Assembly: GCA_014058105.1 (NCBI GenBank)
Contig: JACGCM010001166.1
Span: 744,001 to 808,000 of the forward strand
Direction: 5' to 3'
Length of the DNA: 64,000 nucleotides
Origin: Kingdonia uniflora
Lineage: Eukaryota; Streptophyta; Magnoliopsida; Ranunculales; Circaeasteraceae
In this document: positions 1-12,400 of the stretch, piece by piece
Layout: each line of letters begins with the position of its first letter
Position numbering within the stretch: position 1 is the first letter of the stretch
Notes under the pieces: model-generated
Seen by the model: the letters and a program-made list of their open reading frames with translations, nothing else
The model's database searches: none
What the model was told of the DNA's origin: nothing
Program-made: the position numbers and the translations under genes

Positions 1-102
1 AGAAATAGTTTAATATTTCTCTCTTATATATAAAGAGTATGATGTAACCTAAATAATTTAATTTAATATTAACATTTTTCTCCCTCTAACCTATTTCTAC
101 AG

Positions 103-346
103 TCAGAACACAGGAGTTCATAGTAGTCAGCGAATAAGGGAAAGAACCAATTCTCCTAGTACTAGTGGAGTCAGTACTGATAACATGGACAAAGATGGGT
201 TGCATGATAATAACCAAGCCGATAGAGGTTTGAACAATATTCACATTGATTATAATACCATAACGCAAGACACGTGTCATGGATCTAGAAGAGGTAATCA
301 CGTTACAGACGGTTATAAATGGCAAAGAAGTAGATTTGGGAATTAA
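103..346 (+). other. Exon-like open fragment, family not recognised
   Basis: After a pyrimidine-rich stretch and a plausible splice acceptor ending at 102, one frame stays open for 80 codons (104-343) to TAA at 344-346. The peptide is Ser/Asn/Asp-rich and ends KWQRSRFGN. Short open stretches follow to about 760 in shifting frames, one rich in Tyr, Gly and Gln, which looks like a decayed C-terminal tail. I do not recognise the family. It could be the 3' end of a transposase or of a host gene lying left of the window. The region 360-1020 shows nothing else I can support. Confidence 0.25.
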
Positions 347-1020
347 CATCTATTCTAAGTGAGGATGAAGAAGACAAGACCCAGGCAACATAGTAAATGA
401 TATCGATGTTGGGTTTCGGATGATGAGTATTGGTGATTATGGAGTCAATCAGGACAGTTCAATGTCTTTTTATGGTCAATTAGGGATACAATGATTTTCT
501 AATACGTAAGGATAATATGTTGTACCTGTTGATTCTCGTGGGAAGACTATGTATGGATCTTATCGTACCCAATATGATCCATACTACGGCTCTTAAGGGC
601 AGTCCGAAATAACCTGGGCAATAAGTTACTAGTACTACATATCAACAGAGTGATATTTTCTTCCTTTTCAAACCCTCAAGCCGGCTATTCTGAATTTTGC
701 AATACCAATTGGGGAGTGCATTCTTATCATCGAGGCCGAAAATGATTTGGTTAAGCAAATGAGCTATTCAATCATCTAGCTATTTTATTATGATGCTCAT
801 ATTTCTAGTATTTTGGTGTGATGTGGTGTGTTTGTATCATTTGTGTTTGACGGATTATGAATTATCTTTGTATTTGTATCTTTTGCGGAGAGTTTACTTT
901 GTATCTTTGGTGTGGATTGTACTAGAGCAAATCTAATATTGTATTTGAATTGATTATTTAAGCTATAAAAAGAACAAAAAACAACTTAAGATACATATAT
1001 AATATTTTATGCTGAAAAAA

Positions 1021-1122
1021 ATACCAACTTGGGGACGGATTGCCTGATCCAACTCGGACTCGGACGGTCACTCGGGATCGGCCGTGGACGATCCAATTCC
1101 CAAGTCCGAGTTTTTGAACAAT
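1021..1122. repeat. GC-rich imperfect foldback
   Basis: This is a local island of high GC in AT-rich surroundings. ACTTGGGGACGGATTG near 1027 pairs imperfectly with CAATTCCCAAGT near 1095, and CGGACTCGGACGG lies in the loop. It may be a remnant of a small DNA transposon or a shared hairpin repeat. The stretch 1123-2223 holds no gene I can support. Confidence 0.35.
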
Positions 1123-2223
1123 GCATTAGATACTAATCTAGGGGTCAAGCTATAAATTGTATTATTAAGAAGAAGAATCAAATTGGTGATACAATCATAT
1201 CACTCTGTTGCCAAAACCTCAAATTCATTAAATAAACCCGTAAAAATGGGTAATGGTAAAATATACTCTGTTATAAAGAATAAAATGTTGGATTCGTGTT
1301 TTAAACACGTAGATTTTTTAAACTATTTACCACAAGAAAAGGGGAAAAACTACTGTAGTTTTTCAAAAAGCGTTGCTAAATTTTTATTTACCCAATAATT
1401 TATTTATGTTATGCTCAATATTAACTAAGATTTGCTTTTACTCACTAATTCAAGTTTAAAAAAAGTACTTATTGGATTTTGAGAATGAATAACGCCATTG
1501 GTGAGCACTAAAGATGATTATGATGTTTCATTAGTAGCACAATCTAAGAATTACTTGATATTTAGTTATTTTTTATTTGTTTGAACTTACTTAATAAGTC
1601 TATTTGGTAACAGAAGAGGTTGATAGTTGATACTTTATGAAAAATCAATCTAAAATGGAAGTATTGTTTATGAAGTTCATTGTTCTTACCCGTTGTTAAC
1701 TTGCTACTTTATACGCTATTCTTTGGTTCTTGGTAGGACTTCCATTATATTGGATAAACATTCTCTTCTTTTCCAAAGAAAACTAATTTTTTCCACACTT
1801 TACGAAATTGTTTTGTTTCTTTGTAAAATTGTCGCCTTTTCCCGAATGGAGTTTTTTTTTGCAACCTGTCTTTTTAAAACCCATACCCGTACTTGGCAAT
1901 AGATGGTATCAATAATTCATTATGAAAGCTTCAGTTACGAAGGTAAAATTGTAAGAAAAGAAGAGCTAATATGCTAATGTATAATGCTTCCACAGTCACA
2001 ATTTGCTAATAAATTATATTAATATAACAGAGTCTGTTCGCAGGTTCCAACTCTACCAAGTAATTGCTTCAAAAGACTGAAACAAACTAATAATGATCTG
2101 AAACACTTTATATGATAAGTTATTGGTGAAAAAAAAACAATTTCTACATAGTAATAAATACGCCTACGATTTCAGAGCAAACATATAGATTGACAGTACT
2201 TATAGATGCTGCAAGAAACTTAC

Positions 2224-5200
2224 AGCTCTGTCGAACTCCAGCATAAAACATCTTTTGACATCCTCCTTAGTAGGTTTACACCCACACCGATCACGTCTAG
2301 AAGTCAGGTCTGAAAACTTAGGATATGTATAATGAAGAACAGCAGCCTCCTCCAATTTGATCTCACTACAGAAATTAATGGATCATTAGTCGCATATAAA
2401 CAACATAAATTTCATAACTGTAGTAATTATTAACCTCAAAAGGGAATTACAAAGTAAAAAGGGAGAAAATGAAAAGTTTGCATGAGAATTATCCTACTTG
2501 GGGCTCTTCATATAGTTGTGCCATCTGTGTGCACCATTAGGACGAAGATGATCTTGAATTCGAGCAGCCGATTTTCCATTTCCATAAGTTAAAAAGTAGT
2601 TTGGATTACCACGAGTGGATTCCCTGTACATGCCAAAGTATGTGTCCTTCGGAAGATGGTCATAATTCCGCTTGAACATTGACACCTGTTACGAAAAACA
2701 AGAAAATTTGATACACAAACTTCTAGTTTTCAAGGGTTGGTCAAAAAGAAAATATGCACCATCAGGTTATTTTCAAATGCAAAAACAAAGAAAAACTTTT
2801 CTAAAATCAATTAAGAAACAAGAAATAACACATTGAGAACTTTTATGGTGAATTTTTTTAGATATGCAGATTACAATATACATATGGAGTTTTTCATCGT
2901 CCCAGTTCTCTATGGAGTTACGGTTATGTCGTTATCTTCCTTATGTGAGATAACAATACAACAGGCATAGAAAAAGTTAATGTCTCAAGATTATCTAACG
3001 TGGCACGTGCCTATGGATCATTTACCACAGCCAACTCTTGGTCTCTAATTTAGCCTATGTTTCTATTTACTCTGTTGAAGTTGTTCTAGAGTTTAGTTTT
3101 AGTCGGTTTCCTAATTGGATAGGTATGAGAGTTATTGTAGGAGTGATCCTAGGGAAACCTAGGTTATAGAGAAGAGGGTGGTGTAATCTTTTAGTTAGTT
3201 GTTAATAAAAGTTTAAAGTTATCTTTAGTAGAAACCCTAGTTTCTTAGCTTTAGAAGTAAAACAAGTGATTGTTCTTACGAATTAAGCTTCCGCGTTCGT
3301 AGATTCACATTAAGTGGTACCAGAGCTGCGTTAGTATCCCCGGAGTAGCAAGTTTCAAGTGCAAATAATCCTCGTGGAAAACCCACGACGAAGAAACCTA
3401 CGATGGCACAACAAATTGCGGCCTTAATGGAGAAGTTCAACCTAATTGTCGATTTAGTATCTTGAGGTGCATTTCTAAAAAGCACCCTCCCCCCTCTCAA
3501 TCAATGGCAATTTTACCGCCTATTTACGACGAATATCCCGAAGATTGGAGCACCACCGTAAAGACTGGTGAAACGGATAACCCGTTTCTACGTTTTCCTG
3601 ATGATAGCAATGCAAAATCGAAAACCCCAGTCAATGACACGGCGAGCAAGAAGACGTCGGCCGTCCCACAGGTCCGGCTAATGACCCCACAATAGATATC
3701 AGGATCGAACCCCAAATTGGGAATTTTTTTGGTCTCACCACTTTACCAAGCGGCGATAAAATCACCACCAAAATTGACAGTAAGCACCTCTAACCAGAGG
3801 ACTTCACCGTTGTAAATACGGCAGTGTCACCACTGTGGCTGGCTAAGGAGTGGTTCGCATGGGCTGCAGAGAACAACCGACATCGAATTGCACCCTTTAA
3901 AGGCAAAAATCACGATTTAGGGTTTCCCAACCTAATCGAATTCGAAAGTAAGGGAGGTATTAGTGAAGAAGTAAAAGGTGGAAGGAGGGCAGAGGTTTTA
4001 AAAGAATTGGGGTTAGGGTTACCGTCCAAAAACCCGATTCAAATCGAGTTGCAGGGTCGTAATTGGGGAGGAGAAAGAAGAGGGTGATTCCCTACATCCT
4101 GGTCCACCGTCCCCTAGTTGGCAGCCCACATGTGCAACCCACGTACCTCTTTTAATACTCCAAATTGCCACAGCTGTGCACAAAGCAAACGTGCTTCACC
4201 AACTCCAACAGCCAACCGAGTATCAACTGAGTTTGGGAAACCCTGCCCAAAACCCAAAAGATCCATGGGTCCAACCCAAATCAACAGTTCATTGATATGG
4301 ACATGGACTTTATCGATACAGGATGGAGGGCACTATATGACCCACGACAACAGCACGAACCTGCTATTCAGGTCCAACAACTTAGTTGGTTGGGTTACGC
4401 CGGCATCACACCACCACAGTTTAGCGGTTTGGGGGACCGTTGCACAAATGAGAAGACCCCATTTTTGGATTCGTTTTGAAACGCTTCCTAGCAAATTTTG
4501 AGAAACAGACCACACTAATTTCTTTATTTTTAGAAGTCAATGGGCGTATGGATGTCGACGACGACATTGTACCCCTGCTTTTGGGTACAATCTCCGGGTA
4601 CAAAAAATTCCGCGAAAGACTTCAAGAGTTCCATCGTACAGATTTCGTAGTCAAAATCTTCCGAAGACGGGGGATTTGACGTGGCACGTGCCCATAGATC
4701 ATTTACCACAACCAACTCTTAGTCTCTACTTTAGCTTATGTTTCTATTTACTCTGTTGGAGTTGTTCTAGAGCTTAGTTTTAGTCAGTTTCCTAATTGGA
4801 TAGGTATGAGAGTTATTGTAGGAGTGATCCTAGGGAAACCTAGGTTATAAGGAAGAAGGAGGTGTAATATTTTAGTTAGTTGTTAATAAAAGTTTAAAGT
4901 TATCTTTAGAAGAAACCCTAGTTTCTTAGCTTTAGAAGTAAAACATATGATTGTTCATACGAAATAAGCTTCCATGTTCGTAGATTCACGTCATTATCCT
5001 TGTAGAATAAAAGTAAACTTAAAAAGTCGGGACGAAAAATTCAAAAATAGAAATAGAAAGCAAAGCACTTGATGCATTATATATGCAAGCATAAACACAA
5101 ATATGTAATATATGTGGTAATTAGAAGATGCATAATATGAAAATGTGACACATACTAAGAAGAAACTCTAATATGAGTTGTGGGTGCAATTTCACACATT

Positions 5201-8200
5201 TTCCACTATGGCACACTTTGGTAATCATTTTACTGCACAGATATATTGGTATTCTATCCGCATACTTATTGGCCTTCCTTTAAAGGTTGAATAGAATTTG
5301 TTAGACTGGTTGTTCACGCTAATATATCAAAAGGTTATAGAGCAATAAAAGATATCATTTTGTTGTGGCTGTTCAATGAGTTGGACCTCGCACATCTCTA
5401 CGGTCAATGAGTTGCAACTTGCAACAAAATACTAGATTTTGCAATGAGTTGCACAGTAAAACTCATTTAAGAGTTGTTTCTTTGCATTCCTTGAAAATTG
5501 TAGTGTCATTAGCTACTCCCACAAAGATCGCACTCATTACAAATCCTTTTTTCCAAAACAATAATCTCATTAACAGTTCATTTTACTAAGGGCTTTCTGT
5601 GCATCCAGAAAGAGAATGTACTATGGAACTTTAACATTGCGGAAGACAAATCTTACCTCACTGAAAGGTTCCTTGATATCGTCTCGTTCAACATTACTCT
5701 CCTGAAATGAGAAATGTCAATCAAATTTAGCAGTCACTAATTATTGTTTGACAGTAAAGGGAAAAAATTCATCATTCAAGGAAAAAGATAAATAAATGTA
5801 AGTAACGCGTTTTTAAAATAAATACAAAATATGCCATCTTATCCTTTTAAAAGAAAAAGCCACAAGAAATTTTCTCAATGAAAGTACTTATTCACCCCTC
5901 ATAAAGAACTCTTTCCGGAAAACAATATCTACTGTGCTTATCATTACGACAATCTATGCCTGGTAGCCACGTACACAAATTGATCAAGACACTTCTTGCA
6001 TTGTACGAAGATATGGCATTACAAGAGTGCTAATAGTATTGTACAAGTGGTAGGTAACAATTCTATCTTTCCAGGTAAAACATTTGTGTGGTAAAATCAT
6101 ATAATTCTTTTGTAGAATATATTAAAATATATAAAGGAAGTGAATATTGATTATGCAATTTCTCAAAATGGACATTGTACGAGTTTTTATGTTAATAAAA
6201 TATGGGAAGAGTTTAAGAGTGTTGAGAGAGCTTCTAACAAAGAACAAAACCTCGCTTTTGATAAAGCAAATGAAATAGGTTGCTTATTATGTGATAGTTC
6301 TGTTTATAAACAAAGAATAATTATGCATTTGAGTTATATATGCGAGTCATACAAATAAAGCAGGAAATCTAATGAGACATCGTAATTTCGATATACAATT
6401 TGCTAGGAAAAAGGATAACAACACAGGATAATACAATAAGATAAAATTGATCGCAAATACCATCCAGTTATTTACTCACATAATTTGGAAAGATGACCAT
6501 ATCAACATTCCCCGGCACATCCAAGAGCAACTGCCTCAACGAGTATTCTTGGGCACCTGCTGGATGTAGTAACTCATCCGTGTCAAGGTGGATAATCCAA
6601 TCAGCACCAGCATCCTAAGATTGAAAATACAACACATGGATCAAATACATTATCATTATCAATCTAAGAACAACTCGTATCTACATAAATGGACATGATA
6701 GATGAGAATTAAATGAGAATTAGATGAGAATAAATTATATGGAAAAATATAGAATTGGAAGTATTCATACCCTTGCCATCACGATAGCCATCTCCATATT
6801 GAGAGATTGTTTCACAAATAGTTCATAATTACACGGTTTGTAAAAGAAGCTAGACAGCCAAGTTTCATTCCAGATCCGGCTGAAGATTGCACGATAAACA
6901 AACATAACAAAAAGATCACAAACACCTCCTGGACATGCATAAGTATTCTTGATAAAAACTATGCCCAAGGGAATGTGACAAATCACTTCAACCAAATAGA
7001 TTGCAGGAAAATTTAACTATCTGTGTTAGCTTTGGAACAAATATTATAATGAAATTGTATAAGCGCATCAATCAGTGACAGGTAAAAGAAGAGATCGACA
7101 TAATAACCCAACCTCTTGAGTTTTCCGCAGCTTCATAGTTTCTAGCCTTTAAACCCAATGTTTTAGTTCTAGTGTTCACCGTATCACTCATTAGCAAGAA
7201 AATAAACTTGTAAAGAAATTAACTGACCTTTTAGCTTGTTGTTCCTCTAGCTCCCTCGTTCTATAAACTATTTTCACACCCTGAAATTTAAGCATACCCA
7301 TAAAAATGAGCAAGACAACTTCAGTCAAAGCACAACAAACTACTTCACAAATAAAATAAACTACTAATAGAAAGAACTCACGGGAATAGTCTGCAGGATC
7401 GTAGATACACTAGGAGATGCAGCCTTCCCTTCAACAAATAGGAAGAACGTCGTAACCCCTATAACTTTATGATAAAATATCCATGGTAAAATCTGTTCTA
7501 GGCCCGCCGAAGTGCTAGTCGTTATACATATCTGCATATTAAGCAGCAAGATTTCTTGTTAAATACATAAAAATGTACATCTCTTCTATTGTAAAGCGTC
7601 TCACTATGTTAACATTTCCCAAAATTCACCCATGGTTCACTGGTGCATTTATGAATTCTTTGACGACTATTTTTACCCGTTGGAAAATATGTCGAAATTT
7701 TCACAAAGAAACAATCTTTATTTTCTTTACTAAAAAAATTCACCAAATGTCACATTTTGAGACCCAATTGGCAAAACCCCAAATCTCTAAATGCCCTAGA
7801 TCACAAGATCAAACAATTCTAAGCAAACCTCAGATCCCCAAAATCATCAAATCAAAATGGGGTTTCATCAAAAACGATACCTAACCTTTGGTTTAAGATC
7901 AGATTCGTAATTAAACTTCCAATCTCGATAATACGGGAACGAAGGCGACGCGCTTCTCCCCAAAAGCTCAACGCAATCCGCCGAACTTGACGAAGAGTGG
8001 GCGACATTAGTTGGGGCAGAACTTCCCATCCCACCAGGGAATTCATGGTTATCAGGTGACCAACGTGTTGCTGGATCATTAAGACCTCCTCTCCATTGGA
8101 GAACAAAGGCGAAAGCTGCAAGGGTTAGTGAGAGAGCTGTGAGAAAGAGAAGAAGACGAGACCCAAATTGGTGAGATGATGATGATGATGATGATGATGG

Positions 8201-8236
8201 GTTTGTTGGTCTCAAGGAGTTGTAGAGACTTGCCAT
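2224..8236 (-). CDS. KOB1: KOBITO1-like glycosyltransferase-like protein, 3' end not in window
   Basis: Eight exons join without frameshift or stop to 391 codons: 8236-7886, 7531-7382, 7280-7228, 6879-6771, 6614-6480, 5701-5657, 2685-2498 and 2365-2224, all with GT-AG borders. The peptide matches my memory of the plant-specific KOBITO1/ABI8/ELD1 family (about 530 residues in Arabidopsis), known for roles in cellulose synthesis, cell elongation, ABA response and plasmodesmal permeability. What is visible: a Ser-rich N-terminus (residues 14-21); one membrane anchor at about 28-46, giving a type II topology; [10 protein letters not shown] at 118; a DTD motif at 232-234, typical of glycosyltransferase metal binding; and [14 protein letters not shown] near the end. 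The start is the first ATG of exon 1 and gives the family's usual N-terminus. After a good donor at 2223 the last roughly 140 residues are not found in 1-2223, so the last exon is either left of the window or lost. One intron carries a 2 kb LTR element. Confidence 0.93.
2996..3312 (+). repeat. Left LTR (317 bp)
   Basis: This is the 5' copy of the LTR pair of the intronic element. It starts TAACG, where the right copy has TGACG, and is followed directly by the tRNA-Met-type primer-binding site. Confidence 0.88.
3462..4501 (+). pseudogene. Internal open stretches of the small LTR element, function unknown
   Basis: Plus-strand open stretches lie at 3462-3695 (77 codons), 3824-4087 (87 codons) and 4118-4501 (127 codons), broken by stops between them. 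The first contains [12 protein letters not shown] and the second [14 protein letters not shown]. They may be parts of one decayed reading frame or captured sequence. None resembles gag or pol, so the element would have needed proteins supplied in trans. I do not recognise a family. Confidence 0.35.
4677..4993 (+). repeat. Right LTR (317 bp)
   Basis: This is the 3' copy of the LTR pair, starting TGACG after a G-rich purine tract and followed by the TTATC target duplication. Confidence 0.88.
8175..8199 (-). repeat. Coding GAT/ATC microsatellite
   Basis: Eight ATC-type triplets on the plus strand encode the poly-Ser run of KOB1 exon 1 on the minus strand. The tract is likely to vary in length between alleles. 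Confidence 0.85.
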
Positions 8237-8400
8237 GAAAGTTCGATCGAGAGAGAGAGATTGGTTTGCTCTGTTTTAAACGAAGGTGTTTGTAGAGAGA
8301 GAGAGAGAGAGAGACCTGCAACTGAAGGAAGGGGAGAAAGAGACGTTTTTTCTTTTCTTTTCTTTTTTCTTTTTTTAATAATTAATAACATTTGTTGTTC
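8237..8400 (-). promoter_or_regulatory. Remaining 5' leader and proximal promoter of KOB1
   Basis: Only 164 bp separate the KOB1 ATG from the end of MULE A. Read on the minus strand this stretch has an AT-rich part (TTATTAATTATTA), then a long A/G-rich stretch, then a CT-rich leader with a (CT)n tract at 8294-8314. Such CT-rich leaders are common at plant core promoters. Any element further upstream of the gene has been replaced by or moved behind the MULE. Confidence 0.5.
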
Positions 8401-8447
8401 GGAAATTATAATAATAAATACTAGTTTTTGTCATCTTTACAAAATCG
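8401..8447 (+). repeat. Left terminal inverted repeat of MULE A
   Basis: This sequence recurs inverted at the right end of C (near 56495-56540) and, over its inner part, at every other MULE end in the window. TTCGGAAATTATAA at 8398-8411 is an exact 14-bp inverted match to the right border of C, so the true end may lie 3 bp further out. Confidence 0.75.
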
Positions 8448-9411
8448 ATACTTTTGCAAGCCTTTTCCAGAATCGATACTAAAATTAATAAATCGATAAT
8501 GGTCTCACCTACTACCCCTAGCTGCAACCATATTCTCTAACATTAAATGTTGATGGGTAGTCTAATCTGCTACAGTAATAAATCTACAAACTCACAAAGA
8601 TTACTCAACAAATGACAAAACTATACCAAAATAATTACAAAAATATAAACATCAAATGCCAAAGTTCTCCCATAAAAAATGATAAATAATACAGAAAAAA
8701 AAAAAAAAAAAACTATTCCACTGGAGTTGTTGAGAAGTTTAATCTGCTACAGTAATAAGAGTGAAGATTCCCACTAAATACACTACCAACCTTAAAAATC
8801 AAAGCTTCTTCTTCTTATTCTTCATCTTCTTCTTCTACAAGACTACAACAAAACTTATACAAAAATTAAAGCAGATTCTCCTTGATGTACTGTTTGTCTC
8901 ATTTATGTGCCAAGTCTTTCAACTATCACTATACATTCGCTTAAATCCTCACATAGAGGTCATTGGGGAGGAAAAGATCATTGTTATCATAGGTTATTCT
9001 CGTTACCAAAGACCGTTGTTATCATTCTCTTTGACCGTTGAAGTAACCGTTGCAGTAAATATCATCTCTAATTCTGTATCCATCATCTCTCACTGTGTAT
9101 CTGCATCATGAGTTGAAGTTTTTTTTCTTAAGAAAAATATTATGCAAGACGATACAATTTGTACATAATCATTTTTCTTTGTCTTTTTAATCATTTGTCT
9201 TCTATTACTTTATCATTTGTCACTTTTCTTGTGTCATTTTTAGCATTTATTATTTGCTACTATATCACCAGAATTGTTCATTGATATCATTTATTTCGGG
9301 ATTCTTATCATTTGTTTTAGGGATTGCTGAAGTTAAGTTTTATATCATTTTTCTCATTTGTGTTCACTACTTTATCACCGGAATTGTTTATTTATATTAT
9401 TTGTTTCAGGG
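8448..9411 (+). promoter_or_regulatory. Subterminal region and 5' leader of the MURA gene of A
   Basis: This 1 kb is shared with the right ends of B and C in inverse orientation. It holds an A tract near 8697, a CT-rich part near 8808-8840 and, from about 9165, a run of TCATTTGT motifs up to the acceptor TTTCAG at 9409, two bases before the ATG. A spliced leader exon upstream is likely. No TATA box is convincing. Confidence 0.5.
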
Positions 9412-12400
9412 ATGAATGGAGTTCAGCTTTATACCATTGTTCATTTTGGTGGGGATATCGAACGTCTAAAGATCGGATCAATCGTTAGTTATGTTGGAGG
9501 AAGTACAAAACTTACCTCACAAAGAACGCACTCGTCATACAAAGATTTTGTTATACTCCTTGAAGAAACAAGCGAAATGCGTCGTGAGGACTATAAGCTG
9601 TACAACTTCGTCCATGGTTGTGTATGCGCAATTTCATCAGTCCAGGACTTTACCGTAATGATCAATATGCATAAAACCAATCCCGACACACCCCTTCACA
9701 TATGGATTGTTAATGAGCTTAGGGTACCTTCCCATAACTCCCATAACTTTATTTTTGATTTATATTCTTCAGGTAAAGGGTTGTCCACCACCAATGATAC
9801 TGGTTCAGGTAGAGGCTTGTCCACCACCAAAGCGGGGGGACCTTTGCGGCATAACTCATTTCCTGATCCTGAACCTGAATACAGGGGTTACCCTGAAACA
9901 AACGGCAGAGGGCTTGATCTACGCAGATTTGGACCTTTAGTGGATGATGATGATGTTCCTCAATCAAATAAATCTTTCGAAATTATCCGTACTAATGTTC
10001 CTTCCTCAAATGAACCTAGTATTCCTCAATCAAATGTTCATCTCTCAAATGAACATGTGTTAACTAATGTTCCTCAATCAAATGAACATTTTCAAACTAT
10101 CCCTACTGATATTCATCTCTCAAATGAACCTTATATTTCTCAATCAAATATTCATCTCTCAAATGAACCTGTGTTAATTAATATTCCTCCTTCAAATGAA
10201 CCTATATTAACTAATGTTCCTTTTTCAATTGAACCCGAACCTATTATTGGACAAACTAAAACTTCAGGTAAGTTCGCAGAATTTGTCATTTGTGTGCTGT
10301 GTTTTAACATTTCTTATCCAATTTCTATCATGCTAAGTAAAATATTTCTTATTTGTACAGCTGAATTTTAGTTTGAGCCACAACCCGAACAGGTGAAAGA
10401 TCTCCTGAACTTTCGGTTCAAATTTGCTGCATACACGGAGAATTTTTATGACTTTAATAATGAGTTTAACATTGGTGATCTATATCGAGATAGGATTGAA
10501 CTCAAGAATCACATAAGAGCTTATGCAGTTGTAAACAAGTTCAATCTCGAACACGTCCTGAGCAACGAATATAAAATCGTGGTACGTTGCAATTGTCATA
10601 AATGCTCTTGGCGGATTTATGCCACAAGGTTGCTCGGTTATGCCTTATTTAGAGTAAGTACTTATTGCTCCGTGCATACATGCATCCGAGTAGAAACTGA
10701 AGGTGGGAACGCGTATAAGGCAGTGTCTAGTAGATAGGTTACTTCTATAATCAAGCAAAAACTCTTAAAAGACCCAAACTATAAATCTTCCAGAATTATT
10801 GATGATATGCAAATTCATCAGAATATTGATGTAATATACAATTTTGCCTGGCGTGTGAAGAAAAAGTCCACGCTGAGGTATCATCACTTTATATGTCATT
10901 TGTTCCCCCATTCAAGTCATTTGTACAACAATGTTTATCATTTTATCGCATGTCATTTTGTCGACTCATTGTGTCATTTGTACTGTGATGTTTATCATTG
11001 GTCTACTACGCAATATCATTTGATTTACGTAATTATTTCAGATACGAGGCAGTTTTGAGCACGTATACCAACTATTTACGAGCTACTTTGCGGAAGTGAG
11101 GTTGGTTGACCCGAATTTTGTATTTGACATACAAACTACGAGTTGCAAGGATAAGAGATTCACAAGGTATTTTTGGTGTTTTGGTCTCCCCAAAAAACTT
11201 ATAAACTATTGAGACCAGTTATTGTGATTGACAGAACTTTTTTAAAAGGGAAATATCGTGGGACTCTACTAACAGCCATCGTCATTGACCCAAGTAGTCA
11301 TATTTTTCTACTTGCGTTTTCGATAATAGACTCGGAGACCACCAAAAGTGGGACATACTTCCTGGAGATGTTTGGGGCTAATTTTCACGGTTATGATACT
11401 AGATTCGTCGTCATCTCTGACAGGAACCCCAAAATTATTAATGATGTACCCAAGGTATTTTCATTTGTAATCTATACGTTTTGCGCCTTTAACATATCGA
11501 ACAACATTAAAACTACCCTCGAAAGCACGAGGATCGCATTTAGGATGACAGTAGAGGCCCCTGACCAGCATTAATTTTGATAAACACATGAATGTTATCC
11601 AGAATATAGATTCAGTAGGTCTCCAATACATACTAGGTATTCTCAAGGAAACATTGTCTAATCTATACATTCCAATGAGTAGGTACGTTGTCACTCTGTA
11701 TTGCTCAACTTATCATTTGTTATATTAAAAATAGTCATTATAACTCTATTTACATTCTTATTTACAGTTGTATGATCCCATTTGTCATATATTTATGCCC
11801 ATTTGGCTTTTGATTTCTATGGTTTGTCATTTATTCAAATACGGAGTCGCTTACACAAATCATGTCGAGAGTTGGAATAACATTATTTTAAAAGTAAGAG
11901 ATCTTCCTATCCATGTGTTTATTAAGGAATTGCGTAGAATCTATTCTGAAATATCCTACACGTATAGGAAGGAAGCTGAGAAGAGTCAAGCTCGCTTAAC
12001 GACATGGGCTACGGATCACTGTGAGAACAGAAAGTTTGTGGCAGATTTACAACCTACAGGGTTCGTACATCACGTTACCATTTTCAGATGACTAGTTATG
12101 GTAGAACCGATTTTGTAAATATTGAAGATGGTACTTGTTCTTGTCGTTGGTGGCAAACGATGGGTATACCTTATGAATACGGAGTACGCACTCTGGGTCT
12201 TGCTAATATTGATCCAACTACACGTGTCTCTGAGTACTTCACAAATAATACATACAAGGCTGTTTATGAACCTATATGGATTCCTATAAGAGGAATTGAG
12301 CAGTGGAAAATTTTAAAAATTGATCCACATGTTCGTGGTCTTATTCCAACAATTCGAGTCAGTCGTCCTCGCACGTAAAGGAAGAGAAGGGAAAAAAATA

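Larger units (their letters stand above)
2996..4993 (+). mobile_element. Non-autonomous LTR retrotransposon in a KOB1 intron
   Basis: Two direct repeats of 317 bp (2996-3312 and 4677-4993) differ at a modest number of positions. They enclose 1.36 kb and are flanked by perfect TTATC target duplications (2991-2995 and 4994-4998). A primer-binding site like that for initiator tRNA-Met (GTGGTACCAGAGC) starts at 3314, and a purine tract GACGGGGGAT precedes the right LTR. The right LTR begins TGACG and ends TCA; the left one has mutated ends (TAACG...TTA). The interior has no recognisable gag, protease or polymerase. It lies antisense to KOB1 within the intron between exons 6 and 7. Confidence 0.9.

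Noticed and set aside
2000..2223. CATCTATAAGTACTG just after exon 8 as start of the KOB1 last exon (AFIIAS-like)
   Set aside because: A similar word after TTGCAG at 2205-2210 tempted, but the frame closes within about 20 codons and does not match the family C-terminus.
6140..6358. 72-codon plus-strand frame inside a KOB1 intron
   Set aside because: No homology I recognise, opposite strand to the gene, AT-rich intron sequence; likely chance.
8079..8321. Minus-strand frames at 8079-8321 and 7852-8121 overlapping KOB1 exon 1
   Set aside because: Shadow frames of the true KOB1 exon and its CT-rich leader; only the 8236 frame gives the family sequence and splices in frame.
8761..9111. 116-codon plus-strand frame upstream of MURA in A
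   Set aside because: Lies in the subterminal leader; the homologous regions of B and C do not keep the frame and no motif is recognisable.
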